DNA from: Campylobacter gracilis
GTDB lineage: Bacteria; Campylobacterota; Campylobacteria; Campylobacterales; Campylobacteraceae
Direction of reading: 5' to 3'
Length of the DNA stretch: 64,000 bases
NCBI RefSeq assembly: GCF_018374135.1
Contig: NZ_JAHAFS010000005.1
Span: 1-64,000 of the forward strand
Below the pieces are notes generated by a model. That model ran no database searches. It saw nothing but the letters and a program-made list of their open reading frames with translations, and was not told the DNA's origin. A program made the position numbers and the translations under genes. Position 1 is the first letter of the stretch. Each line of letters opens with the position of its first letter. Positions 23,808 through 32,766 of the stretch are shown piece after piece.

Positions 23808-25125
23808 AAAAGGCTCCGAGCTTTGCGGCGGCGAAATTTTAAACAAAAGCTCGTCCGCTCGAAATTTAGCGGATAAAATTTCGACAAGTAAGCCTAGCGC
23901 GTCTAAAATTTTGCGTAGCGTAAATTTAAAACGCGAAACGCAAAACGGCGAGCAGGTTTTGATCTTAAACGACGGGTTTTCAAATTTTAAAAATTCCGCT
24001 CTCGCAAGCTCGGCGAGCGATACGGCTACCTATACTGTGCCCGATTGCGGTTTAAAGCAAGAAAGTGTCAGGCGGAATTTGGACGCCGTTTCCGCTAAAA
24101 AGACTACGTGCGCGGCAAATTTAAATTCCGCCCGCAAAAATTCCGCCGATACCGCCGCTTCCGATATTTGCGCGGCAGGCATAGAAGAGATTTGCGCAAG
24201 TCCCGCAGACGCCCGTGCCGCAAACTCTCTCAAAGCAGACGCCGCCTACAAAGCGGGCATTTCCGCAAAAACCCTCGCAAGCGCGTCCGAACTCAAAAAT
24301 ATTATCAAAAGCGCGCCCGCAAGCGACTTCGCAGCGAGCGAGCTTGCGCACATCGGCAAAATAAGCGCCGCGCCAAATACCCCCTCAGATGCGTGCGCAT
24401 TTGCCGCGAGCGCGAACTCCGAGCGCGTAAAGCTCAAACTCGTCTATTCCTACGACGGCTCGAAATTTAGCGGCTCGCAGTCTCAGCCTCACGGGCGCGG
24501 CGTCGAGGACGTGCTGCGCGCGGCTTTGGGGCGAGTAGGGATCTTTGCGCCGCTCATCAGCAGCTCGCGTACCGATAAAGGAGTGCACGCGCTGCGCCAG
24601 GTAAGCTGCGTCGAATGCACCGTGCATTGGGAGCTACCGCGCCTAAAAGAGCTTATCAACCGCCACTGCGCGCCCTATATTTTTGTGCAACACATCAGCC
24701 TGGTGCCGCGCGATTTTCATCCGCGTTACGACGCCGTGGCGCGCTCCTATCGCTACGTTTTAAACCACGGACGCCCTAGCCCCTTTCTTAGCGATTTTTG
24801 CGTGTTTTATCCGCGCGTAGATCTTGCCGCGCTCAATGCTGCGCTTGCAAATTTTATCGGCGAGCACGATTTTAGCGAGTTTATGAAAAGCGGCAGCGAC
24901 ATAAAAAGCCCCGTACGCGAGCTCTACGTCGCGCGCGCCTACTCTTTTAGAAATTTGACCTTGATAAATTTTAAAGCCAACGGATTTTTGCGAGCACAGG
25001 TGCGGCTGATGGTCGCAAACGCCCTAAAATCCGTGCAGAGCGGGCGCAAGATTAGCTTCTCGCGAGCGCTTAGCAGAATCCCCTTTCCGCCAAACGGGCT
25101 GTATCTTAGCAGCGTGAGTTATTAA
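23791..25125 (+). CDS. truA: tRNA pseudouridine synthase A with ~210-residue N-terminal extension
   Basis: 444 residues, of which the TruA core is about 211-444 (234 residues, full family length). The core opens ERVKLKLVYSYDGSKFSGSQ, and the catalytic Asp is D262 in SSRTDKGVHALRQ. It converts U38-U40 of tRNA anticodon stems. The extension begins at a TTG inside the lptG end and is Ala/Ser/Asn-rich with no recognisable domain. Its first ~340 bp hold about 11 RAATTY hexamers. No ATG, GTG or TTG lies at the core boundary, so either the extension is translated or an unusual start is used. Confidence 0.88.
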   Translation: MPRGTEKGSELCGGEILNKSSSARNLADKISTSKPSASKILRSVNLKRETQNGEQVLILNDGFSNFKNSALASSASDTATYTVPDCGLKQESVRRNLDAVSAKKTTCAANLNSARKNSADTAASDICAAGIEEICASPADARAANSLKADAAYKAGISAKTLASASELKNIIKSAPASDFAASELAHIGKISAAPNTPSDACAFAASANSERVKLKLVYSYDGSKFSGSQSQPHGRGVEDVLRAALGRVGIFAPLISSSRTDKGVHALRQVSCVECTVHWELPRLKELINRHCAPYIFVQHISLVPRDFHPRYDAVARSYRYVLNHGRPSPFLSDFCVFYPRVDLAALNAALANFIGEHDFSEFMKSGSDIKSPVRELYVARAYSFRNLTLINFKANGFLRAQVRLMVANALKSVQSGRKISFSRALSRIPFPPNGLYLSSVSY

Positions 25126-25366
25126 GGCTTTAAATTTATAGCGTTTATAGCGTTAATTTTATCCACGGGCGTTTGGATTTCAAGCTTAGAATTTTATCGC
25201 GGTAAAATTCCGCATATCAGAGCAGATCACCGAGCTACTTTGATATTAAATCACCTGCGTCGCGATGTGTAAAATCGTAAATTTGCGCGAAATTCGATCT
25301 GTTTTTATTAGAATTTTATAGAAATTTAGCAATACTTTCAAACTTTTAACTCAAAAAGGAGCAAAG

Positions 25367-26308
25367 ATGAAAAAATTTTCTGTTGCTTTGGCCGGTTTGG
25401 CCTTACTAGCTAGCGTTTCAGGCGCTAAGGAGTTCATCAATATCGGCACCGGCGGTATGACCGGCACCTATTATCCAGTAGGCGGCGCGATTTGCCGCTT
25501 GGTAAATATGGATAAAAATATGAAATGCTCCGTGCAATCGACGGGCGGCTCGACGTATAACGTCAATAACGTGCTTAAAAAAGAGCTAAATTTCGGCTTC
25601 GTTCAAAGCGACGTCGTCTATGATAAATACAACGGTACGGGCAAATTCCAAGGCGCGGCGGATAAAAATTTACGCTCCGTAATTTCGATCTATCCGGAGC
25701 TTTTGGCTTTCGTCGTCTCTAAAGAGAGCGGCATCAAAGCCTACGGCGACGCTGCTGGCAAAAAGATCAATATTGGAAACCCGGGCAGCGGCAACGAGCT
25801 AACCAGCACGATAGTTTTTGAAAACTACGACTTCGATCTTAAAAAGCTCGCCCAGCACGGCGTCCTAACCGCGCAAGAATGCCCTATGGCGCTAAAAGAT
25901 AAGAAAATCGACGGATACTTCTACGTCGTAGGACATCCGACCGCAAATATCACCGATGCGGCTACTTCGCTTCCTATCGACTTAGTTAGCATCGACGATG
26001 AGCATATTAAAAAGATTCTAGAAAAATATCCGTATTTTGCCAAAGGCGTAATCCCTGCAAAAATGTATGACGGCGTAGATCACGATACGCAGACTATCGG
26101 CGTAAAGGCCGTGCTAGTAACCGACGCTAGCCAAAGCGACGAGGCGGTTAGAGCGGTAGTTAAGGCTATACTTGATAATTTTGACGAATATAAAAAGCTA
26201 CACCCTGCGTTAAATTTGGTAAGCAAAGAATCTCTTTTAGAGGGGCTTAGTGCGCCGCTTCATCCTGCGGCAGAGGCGGTGTATAAAGAAGCCGGACTGC
26301 TGAAATAG
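25367..26308 (+). CDS. TAXI-family TRAP transporter solute-binding protein
   Basis: 313 residues with a Sec signal peptide (1-20, MKKFSVALAGLALLASVSGA) and the TAXI signature FINIGTGGMTGTYYPVGGAI, then CSVQSTGGSTYNVNNV. It binds a small organic acid or amino acid in the periplasm and delivers it to the fused membrane subunit encoded 8 bp downstream. AAAGGAG precedes the ATG. Substrate unknown, glutamate or a related compound is possible. Confidence 0.95.
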   Translation: MKKFSVALAGLALLASVSGAKEFINIGTGGMTGTYYPVGGAICRLVNMDKNMKCSVQSTGGSTYNVNNVLKKELNFGFVQSDVVYDKYNGTGKFQGAADKNLRSVISIYPELLAFVVSKESGIKAYGDAAGKKINIGNPGSGNELTSTIVFENYDFDLKKLAQHGVLTAQECPMALKDKKIDGYFYVVGHPTANITDAATSLPIDLVSIDDEHIKKILEKYPYFAKGVIPAKMYDGVDHDTQTIGVKAVLVTDASQSDEAVRAVVKAILDNFDEYKKLHPALNLVSKESLLEGLSAPLHPAAEAVYKEAGLLK

Positions 26309-26316
26309 GCTAGTTG

Positions 26317-28398
26317 ATGGAGAAATCTACACAAAACGACGAGCAGGTTTTAGAGGTAAAAAGTAGAGAATTTACCTCTAAAAAGCTCTTCTGGCTCGTG
26401 ACGCTGGTCTGCTTCGCGTGGTCGGTCTTTCAGCTTTACATCGCGTATTTTACGCTAAATACAAATATCGCGCGCTCAATCCACTTGGCGTTCGCCATTT
26501 TTATAATTTTTTCGCTTTTTCCATTTCGCCCGCGTTCTAAGGCGCATTTTTATATCCCGTTTTACGATTATATTTTATTAATCGTCGGAGTCGCCGCGAT
26601 CTTGTATCCTGCGATAGAATTTAACGGGCTAGCGCAGCGCCCGGGAAATTATCTAACCAGAGATATCGTAGCAGCCTTTATAGGTATTTTTATCCTTTTT
26701 GAAGCAGGTCGTCGTATGATGGGACCAGCGCTTGGCATTATCGCTTTTACCTTTCTTCTGTATTGTTACTTCGGCCCCTATATGCCAGATATCATCGCGC
26801 ACCGCGGCGCAAGCTTTGAACTGCTTGCAGGGCATATGTTTTTAACGACAGAGGGCGTATTCGGCGTACCGGTAGGGGTCAGCACCAGCTTCATCTATCT
26901 GTTCGTGCTATTCGGCGCGCTTTTGGAGCGAGCCGGAGCGGGGCAGTATTTTATAAACGTAGCGTTTGCAATTTTAGGTCGCTTCCGCGGAGGACCCGCC
27001 AAGGCTAGCGTAATCGCCAGCGGGCTAACCGGCATGGTAAGCGGCAGCTCGACCGCAAACGTCGTGACAGTGGGCACTTTTACGATCCCGCTAATGAAAA
27101 AGGCAGGGCTTACCGCCACTAAGGCGGGCGCTATCGAGGTCGCTGCGGGCGTAAACGGACAGCTCATGCCGCCTATCATGGGTGCTGCGGCGTTTATCAT
27201 CGCAGAATTTTTAGGTATGAGCTACACCAACGTAATGATCGCAGCGGTGATCCCTGCCTTCGTCTGCTATGCGGGGTTATTTTTTATCGTGCATCTGGAA
27301 AGCTGCAAGCTAGGGCTTCGCGGCAGCCGCGATTACGCCAAGGTTTCAAAGCTAAAAATTATATTTAGCGGCATTCATTACATAATACCGATTTTGGTGC
27401 TTCTTTTTACTCTATTGATTCTGAAAGAAAGCGCGATCTCTGCGGCGTTTAACTCAATCTGCGTGCTATTTTTGATAATGATCGTACAAGAGCCTGCTAA
27501 AAAAACGATATTTGGCGAAAAAGTTGGCAAGTCCGATTTTATCGCCGGCTTTGTCGATATCTTTTGGGCTATGGTGGGCGCTGCTAAAAACATGGTCACC
27601 GTAGCCGTTGCCACCGCGCTAGCGGGCATCATCATCGGCTCGATCTCGCTTACCGGGCTGGGACAGGTTCTTTCAGAGCTCGTAGAAGCAGTCGCAGGAA
27701 ACAGCATAGTATTGATACTTCTGATGACTGCGATAATGAGCCTGATTTTGGGCATGGGACTTCCTACGACGGCGAATTATATCGTCGTTTCAAGCCTGAT
27801 TGCGCCAGTGATTTTGATACTAGCGGGCAAAAACGGCTTTTTGATCCCTGCGATCACAGTGCATCTTTTCGTATTTTATTTCGGAATTTTAGCCGATGAT
27901 ACCCCGCCTGTGGGTATTGCCGCATACGCCGCCGCGGGCATTGCAAAGGCAAATCCCGTAACTGTGGGACTTCAGGGCTTCGTGTATGACCTGCGCACCG
28001 CGGTACTTCCGTTTGCGTTCTTTTTCAACAACAAGCTGCTTTTGATCCAAAGCATCGGCGATCCGATGGATTCAAAAAGTATCGTTTGGATCAGTGATCC
28101 ACTGCAAATCGTGCTGATTTTTGCCACGGCGATCGTGGGTATGTTTGCCTTCAGCTCCTCGCTGCAGGGTTGGTTCGTAACCAAGTGCAATATGGTAGAG
28201 CGCCTGCTATTGCTGCTAGTAACACCGCTAATGCTGGTACCTAATATCTGCGCGAAATTCATAGAGTTTATCCCAAGTGAATACGCAAGCTACGGCATCG
28301 GCGCTGCGATCTACGTGCTAATTTTTGCTAAGCAGTGGTTTTTAAGACCCAAAGACTCTAGCGATACTCACGCCGAAAATAGTGTGCCTGCGGCGTAA
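26317..28398 (+). CDS. TRAP transporter permease, fused DctQM type
   Basis: 693 residues from the ATG at 26317 (a TTG three bases earlier is also possible). It is a fused 4TM+12TM TRAP permease as found with TAXI binding proteins. Family motifs include SGLTGMVSGSSTANVVTVG, AGVNGQLMPPIMGAAAF and LGMGLPTTANYIVVSSL. It uses an ion gradient for substrate uptake across the inner membrane. It forms a two-gene operon with the binding protein and ends in a strong terminator-like hairpin. Confidence 0.95.
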   Translation: MEKSTQNDEQVLEVKSREFTSKKLFWLVTLVCFAWSVFQLYIAYFTLNTNIARSIHLAFAIFIIFSLFPFRPRSKAHFYIPFYDYILLIVGVAAILYPAIEFNGLAQRPGNYLTRDIVAAFIGIFILFEAGRRMMGPALGIIAFTFLLYCYFGPYMPDIIAHRGASFELLAGHMFLTTEGVFGVPVGVSTSFIYLFVLFGALLERAGAGQYFINVAFAILGRFRGGPAKASVIASGLTGMVSGSSTANVVTVGTFTIPLMKKAGLTATKAGAIEVAAGVNGQLMPPIMGAAAFIIAEFLGMSYTNVMIAAVIPAFVCYAGLFFIVHLESCKLGLRGSRDYAKVSKLKIIFSGIHYIIPILVLLFTLLILKESAISAAFNSICVLFLIMIVQEPAKKTIFGEKVGKSDFIAGFVDIFWAMVGAAKNMVTVAVATALAGIIIGSISLTGLGQVLSELVEAVAGNSIVLILLMTAIMSLILGMGLPTTANYIVVSSLIAPVILILAGKNGFLIPAITVHLFVFYFGILADDTPPVGIAAYAAAGIAKANPVTVGLQGFVYDLRTAVLPFAFFFNNKLLLIQSIGDPMDSKSIVWISDPLQIVLIFATAIVGMFAFSSSLQGWFVTKCNMVERLLLLLVTPLMLVPNICAKFIEFIPSEYASYGIGAAIYVLIFAKQWFLRPKDSSDTHAENSVPAA

Positions 28399-28408
28399 AT
28401 CTAAATTT

Positions 28409-28443
28409 GATCCCGCTAAATTTTAAGATAAATTTGCGGGGTC
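28409..28443 (+). terminator. Terminator-like hairpin after the TRAP operon
   Basis: Arms GATCCCGC and GCGGGGTC (one mismatch or G-U) continue inward into AAATTT on both sides, giving a stem of about 14 bp with a short loop, followed by TTATTAAATTTT. It lies 11 bp after the permease stop. Both arms contain an RAATTY hexamer. Confidence 0.7.
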
Positions 28444-29656
28444 TTATTAAATTTTACCCTTTTGCGCCTAGTTTTAAATTAAGATCAGATCCTTTATTTA
28501 AATTTAATCTCAGCAGATTTACGACATAGCGATAACTTGAGTTTAAATTTAGTGCAAACTCGGTTTCAATTTATCTAGTGTAGCGCGCCAATACACATGC
28601 GGCATCATGCATGGGCGAGCGCGGTAAATACGGTGCGAACCTTTCGCAGCGGCTTGACAAATTATACGGGATGCGGCATGCAACGTACGCAGTTCACCAA
28701 TCTCGCTGGCAATGAAATTTATTTAACCTACATTGATGCACGACATAATGCACCGCGAACCTTCGCCTTTCGCATAAAATTTCAAATGCTCTGCTGCGCG
28801 GTTGATGGTCTAGATTTTTAAAGAGCGCGCGGCGCGAAATTTAAAATCAACAACAGCGCAGTGTGGCACGATCTAAAACTCGCGGCAGTAATATGGCGCT
28901 GTATATGGCAGCGTAAAATTTACGATGCAATGTTACGCGTAAAATTTTAATCTTGCGGCGATCAATCGGCGCAGAGCGCATACACTAAGCGCAATTAAAA
29001 TTTTAAGAGCACACGACGATGCGTAGTCTTGCAAAATTCTTTCGCGGCGCGCATCGCGACGGCTCGTAAAATTTAATCCAGCGACGCGCAATTAATCGTG
29101 ATGCTGTAAATTTAACTTGCGCCTGCGTAAACTACGCATGCGGGCGTGAAATTTCACGGCGGGCGAGTGTATGAAATTTTAAATTTCATGACAAGGCGCG
29201 AGAACGGCTCGGCTTAAATCTCAAGCGCGATTTTTGTATGAAATTTAGCAAGTAAGATTTTAAGTGAGAGATTTCAAATGCCAAACTCGCGCAAGTTTTG
29301 CGCCAAATTTTTGTGTAAGGCTTTGCGTAGAATTTAACGAAATTTTTTGCAATTTCTATGTTGATTTTGCACTAAATTTAATGAAATTTCACGTAAAATT
29401 TAATAAAATTACGCGGACTGAGCTCGGCGCGCGAAAGCCCAATCAGCCAAAATCTAGCGCACTAAAACCGGGGCGCGATAAATTCGCTAAAGCTTACGAG
29501 CAAGATTTAGCGTCGTCGAAACTCAAAGATAAGATTTAATTGCTATCAAAGCTTGAGAAAAAAATGCCGCCGCCGAAGCTCGCAGACAAGTTTTACCATC
29601 ACGAGCACGGAATTTGGGCTTTCGTTTAAGCCGAAATAAAATTTAAAGGAGAAAAA
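28444..29656. other. Gene-poor, RAATTY-rich spacer
   Basis: About 1.2 kb with no convincing gene. Short frames at 28597-28821 and 29264-29539 lack ribosome-binding sites and family resemblance. The region is a mosaic of GC-rich fragments and AAATTT/AAAATTTT words. Repeated short phrases such as GCGAACCTTTCGC occur. It could be a graveyard of decayed genes, but no parent is recognisable. Confidence 0.6.
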
Positions 29657-29896
29657 ATGCAAAGTTTCAAATGGCAAATTTCAAAGCGGCTCAAGCAGGC
29701 GATGCGCGAGCGAGATATCGACAATCTCACGCTCGTGCGCCGCACGGACGAGCTGTATTCGCGCTCGCACCCGGGCCACGACGAGGATATGCGCGCCGAA
29801 GTTTACGCGGTTTTGGACGAATACGCGCCCAACGTCGATATTGAAATTTTTGATCTAGTCTGCAGGGTGCTCGGTATCAAAATCGAGCTAGGCTAA
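29657..29896 (+). CDS. Small hypothetical protein
   Basis: 79 residues, function unknown. A strong ribosome-binding site (AAAGGAG) stands 6 bp before the ATG, and the protein has a balanced, soluble composition with predicted helices (FKWQISKRLKQAMRERDIDN, then a C-terminal EIFDLVCRVLGIKIELG). This supports a real gene inside an otherwise gene-free 2.4 kb. Nothing in it suggests an enzyme. Confidence 0.6.
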   Translation: MQSFKWQISKRLKQAMRERDIDNLTLVRRTDELYSRSHPGHDEDMRAEVYAVLDEYAPNVDIEIFDLVCRVLGIKIELG

Positions 29897-30780
29897 GCTT
29901 TGCGCGGGATTTGCCTGCGCTTTTTGCTCGAGCGGCGGCGCTAAATCGGTTTTTGAAATTTTATTTAATTTGGCTTTGCACTGCGACGCTGATCGTATCG
30001 CGAGCCGCGACACCGCTCTTGGCCTTAGAATACGCAGCGCATGGCATTCGCGCCGTGCTTGTCATTTGCGACACGTGAATTTCGAGTCGGCTAAAACGAG
30101 CCGTCGCTCATACGACCGCGCCCGCCGCAAAATTTGCTAGCGGCGTGTCTTACGCGGTATTAAATTTTAACGGCGCCGTAAAATTTAGTAGCGACAGCAC
30201 CCATATCCGCGAGACGCGGATCGTGAAATTTAAACTCGAGCGGCTCGAACTTCGTAATTTAAGCACCCGCTTGCCCGTTCTTTAAATTAAGCGCGCTTGT
30301 TTATTCGCCGAAATTTAACTCAAATTTAAACGCTCGCTCGCAGGAATTTTAAAAATTACCGCACGATAGCATCAGCTCGCGCAGCTTCCAAACAACTCGT
30401 ACTATCCAATGTGCGCCTGGCTACTCCACGCGATGTGCTTTTGCGCCGTGAAGTCTGGAGCAGAGTTCGGCGCAGAATTTTGTGTATAAAATTTCATTCA
30501 CGCAGCTGGCTCTCAGATAGCTTAACCGGCGGCTCCAAATTCTGAACTCCGATCAAAATTTATTCTAATGGCTTAAAATTTTAAATTCCAATCAAAATTC
30601 ACTCAAGCGGCGACAAATTAGCGATTAAAATTTGAAATTTTAGAAGTGAAATCCCGCGCTCCTGCTTGCGATCAAAATTTTAAATTTTGCCGCAAAATTT
30701 CGCCCAAAACCCGCAAGATTAATATCTATTTTAACTGCAAAGTGCTAAATTTAGCGCTAAATTTTAATCCGAGGTAAGCT
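29897..30780. other. Gene-free spacer with very dense RAATTY words
   Basis: About 0.88 kb upstream of lrgA with no supported gene. I count about 23 RAATTY hexamers by eye, against about 1 expected by chance at this composition. Many are the palindromic AAATTTTAAATT-type pairs. The lrgA promoter must lie at the right end but no clear -10 stands out. Confidence 0.65.
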
Positions 30781-31239
30781 TTGAACTACTTAATCCAATT
30801 TAGTGTGATTTTAGGAATATCTTTTGTTGCGGAGATTTTGGCGGCGCTCGTGCCTGTGCCGATCCCCGCTAGCATCTACGGACTAGTCATTATGCTTTTA
30901 GCCCTGATCTTCAAACTCATCAAAGTATCGCAGATCAGAGAAACCGTGTCATTTTTTATGCAGATTATGCCTGTGATCTTCATCCCGGCGGGTGCCGCGA
31001 TCATCATCGCAGGCGACGCACTACGCCAGCATCTTTTCGCAATCATCGCGATTACGGTAGTTTCTACGGTAGTAGTCATCGGTGCAAGCGGCGCGGTAAC
31101 GCAAATTTTTTATAAAATCGCCCTCGCCCGCGTTAAGCGCAGACTCTACGCAGCCGCACATGAACAAGACGGCGTGAATACAAAGGGTGTGGATGCGAAG
31201 CTGGAGCGCGAAATTTTATCCGGAGACGACAAAAAATGA
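30781..31239 (+). CDS. lrgA: CidA/LrgA-family holin-like membrane protein
   Basis: 152 residues from a TTG at 30781, four membrane segments. The family pattern LVPVPIPASIYGLVIMLLAL and FFMQIMPVIFIPAGAAII is clear. LrgA/CidA proteins are holin-like partners of LrgB and are linked to murein hydrolase control and, in several bacteria, pyruvate or short-chain acid transport. The C-terminal ~30 residues are hydrophilic. Its stop overlaps the lrgB start by 4 bp. Confidence 0.88.
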   Translation: MNYLIQFSVILGISFVAEILAALVPVPIPASIYGLVIMLLALIFKLIKVSQIRETVSFFMQIMPVIFIPAGAAIIIAGDALRQHLFAIIAITVVSTVVVIGASGAVTQIFYKIALARVKRRLYAAAHEQDGVNTKGVDAKLEREILSGDDKK

Positions 31240-31928
31240 GAGAAATTTTAATGAACTCCGCTTTTTTCGGCGTGTTTTTGTGCCTGGGCTCATTTGAGCT
31301 GGGACTTTATCTAAAAAAGCGCTTTAAGCTAACGATTTTCAACCCGCTTCTAATCGGTATCGTGCTTACCGTCTGCGTGCTTTTACTCTTTAAAATTCCA
31401 TACGAAAAATTTAACGCCAGCGCCTCGCACATTAGCTTTTTCTTAACGCCGATTACCGTTTGTCTAGCTGTGCCGCTATACGAGCAGCTGGCGCTTTTGC
31501 GAAGTAATTTTTTAGCTATTTTTGCAGGACTGATTTCGGGTATGATCGCAGGACTAGGCAGTATTTACGCGATGTCCGTGATATTTGGGCTAAATCACAC
31601 AATGTATGTCACGCTACTGCCGAAATCCGTCACGGCGCCAATCGGTATGGGTATCAGCGAAAGCTTAGGCGGCATCGTGACACTAACGGTGGCCTGCATC
31701 ATCGCTACGGGTATCATCGGTAGCGTATTTGGCGAGGCACTACTTAAAATTTTTGGCATCAAAAAGGCGATGGCAAAAGGTATCGCCCTAGGCTGCGCGA
31801 GCCACGCGATGGGAACGGCGCGCGCTCTTGAAATCGGTGACGTAGAGGGCGCAATGGCGTCTTTAGCAATGGCGGTTACGGGGCTTCTTACCGTCATCGG
31901 TGCCGGTATTTTTGCACATTTCATCTAA
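31236..31928 (+). CDS. lrgB: LrgB-family membrane protein
   Basis: 230 residues, about six to seven membrane segments. LrgB signatures LLPKSVTAPIGMGISESLGG and GCASHAMGTARALEIGDVEG are intact. It works with LrgA in the same membrane. It is translationally coupled to lrgA (ATGA) and followed 9 bp later by a cytidylate-kinase-like gene. The transported compound or regulatory role is not established here. Confidence 0.93.
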   Translation: MREILMNSAFFGVFLCLGSFELGLYLKKRFKLTIFNPLLIGIVLTVCVLLLFKIPYEKFNASASHISFFLTPITVCLAVPLYEQLALLRSNFLAIFAGLISGMIAGLGSIYAMSVIFGLNHTMYVTLLPKSVTAPIGMGISESLGGIVTLTVACIIATGIIGSVFGEALLKIFGIKKAMAKGIALGCASHAMGTARALEIGDVEGAMASLAMAVTGLLTVIGAGIFAHFI

Positions 31929-31937
31929 GGAGAAAAT

Positions 31938-32504
31938 ATGATAATCTCGATCGCTAGACAAACTGGCGCAGGCGGACGCGAAACCGCGCGCAAACTAGCC
32001 GAGCGCTTAGGCTACACCTATCTAGCCAAGGCGGATCTGCTCCGCAAAGCAGACGAGCTTGGCTGCTTCGAGCAGATGTATGAGTTCTACAACGAAATGC
32101 CCGTAAATACGCTACTTCAGGCAATATCGCACAACGAGCTAGCCAATGAGCAAAAACGCGATCGCATCGTAGCAATCTACGAAAAGATCGTCTCGGGCGG
32201 CAACGTTATAGTGCTTGGGCGCTGCGCGGGGTTTTTCTTGCGCGGACATCCAGATCTGCTGACGGTATTTTTGCGCGCTAGCGATGAGTTTAAGCTTGCC
32301 AGATTAGAAAAAGAGGGTCATACTGACGCGCGCGAGTATATGGAAAACAGCGACGCAGGCAGGATGAGCTTTCATCAATACTACACCAACCAAGTCTGGG
32401 GCGCGTCCGCAAACTACAATATCTGCATCGACACATCGTATTGCGGCATCGATAATGCGGTAAATATCATCGAGTATCTAGTCAAACATCACATTGAAAA
32501 GTGA
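31938..32504 (+). CDS. Cytidylate kinase-like family protein
   Basis: 188 residues. The N-terminal P-loop-like IISIARQTGAGGRETARKLA and the internal VIVLGRCAGFFLRG match the cytidylate-kinase-like group of small P-loop kinases, which differ from housekeeping Cmk. The substrate is unknown. AAGGAG precedes the ATG, and it is the third gene of the lrgAB operon, followed by a long hairpin. Why a nucleotide-kinase-like protein travels with lrgAB is not clear. Confidence 0.85.
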   Translation: MIISIARQTGAGGRETARKLAERLGYTYLAKADLLRKADELGCFEQMYEFYNEMPVNTLLQAISHNELANEQKRDRIVAIYEKIVSGGNVIVLGRCAGFFLRGHPDLLTVFLRASDEFKLARLEKEGHTDAREYMENSDAGRMSFHQYYTNQVWGASANYNICIDTSYCGIDNAVNIIEYLVKHHIEK

Positions 32505-32522
32505 TTTGCGCCTAAGCGCACA

Positions 32523-32560
32523 AAAGTGGAATTTGTCTTTTCAAAGATGAATTCCGCTTT
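32523..32560 (+). terminator. Terminator-like hairpin after the lrgAB operon
   Basis: Two 18-nt arms (32523-32540 and 32543-32560) pair nearly completely, allowing G-U pairs, around a 2-nt loop, 19 bp after the stop. Each arm contains a GAATTY word. The stretch after it is only moderately T-rich, so termination is likely but not certain. Confidence 0.65.
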
Positions 32561-32766
32561 ATCTCGTAAACCCGCCTTATTTCTATCGCAATTTAAAATT
32601 CACATCTCTTTTTAGCTTAAATTCCATTTAAAAATAACGCATTTAGGTGTATTATAAAGCCTCTCGTTCAATGCGACATTAAATTCTAAACCGCGTTTAC
32701 TCACTGAAAAGCGGTAAAATTTAGCTAAAATTTGATGGAATTTAAATCCAAATTTAAGGAGATAAG

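Noticed and set aside
24108..24470. Arginine-rich plus-strand frame inside the truA extension
   Set aside because: It is an alternative frame of GC-rich truA DNA; the truA frame is continuous with the conserved core.
28597..28821. 74-codon open frame after the TRAP operon
   Set aside because: No ribosome-binding site and no plausible fold; it lies in repeat-like DNA with related short phrases nearby.
29264..29539. 91-codon open frame in the gene-poor region
   Set aside because: No ribosome-binding site, composition follows the AAATTT repeats (runs of F, N, K, L), and no family resemblance. Probably chance.
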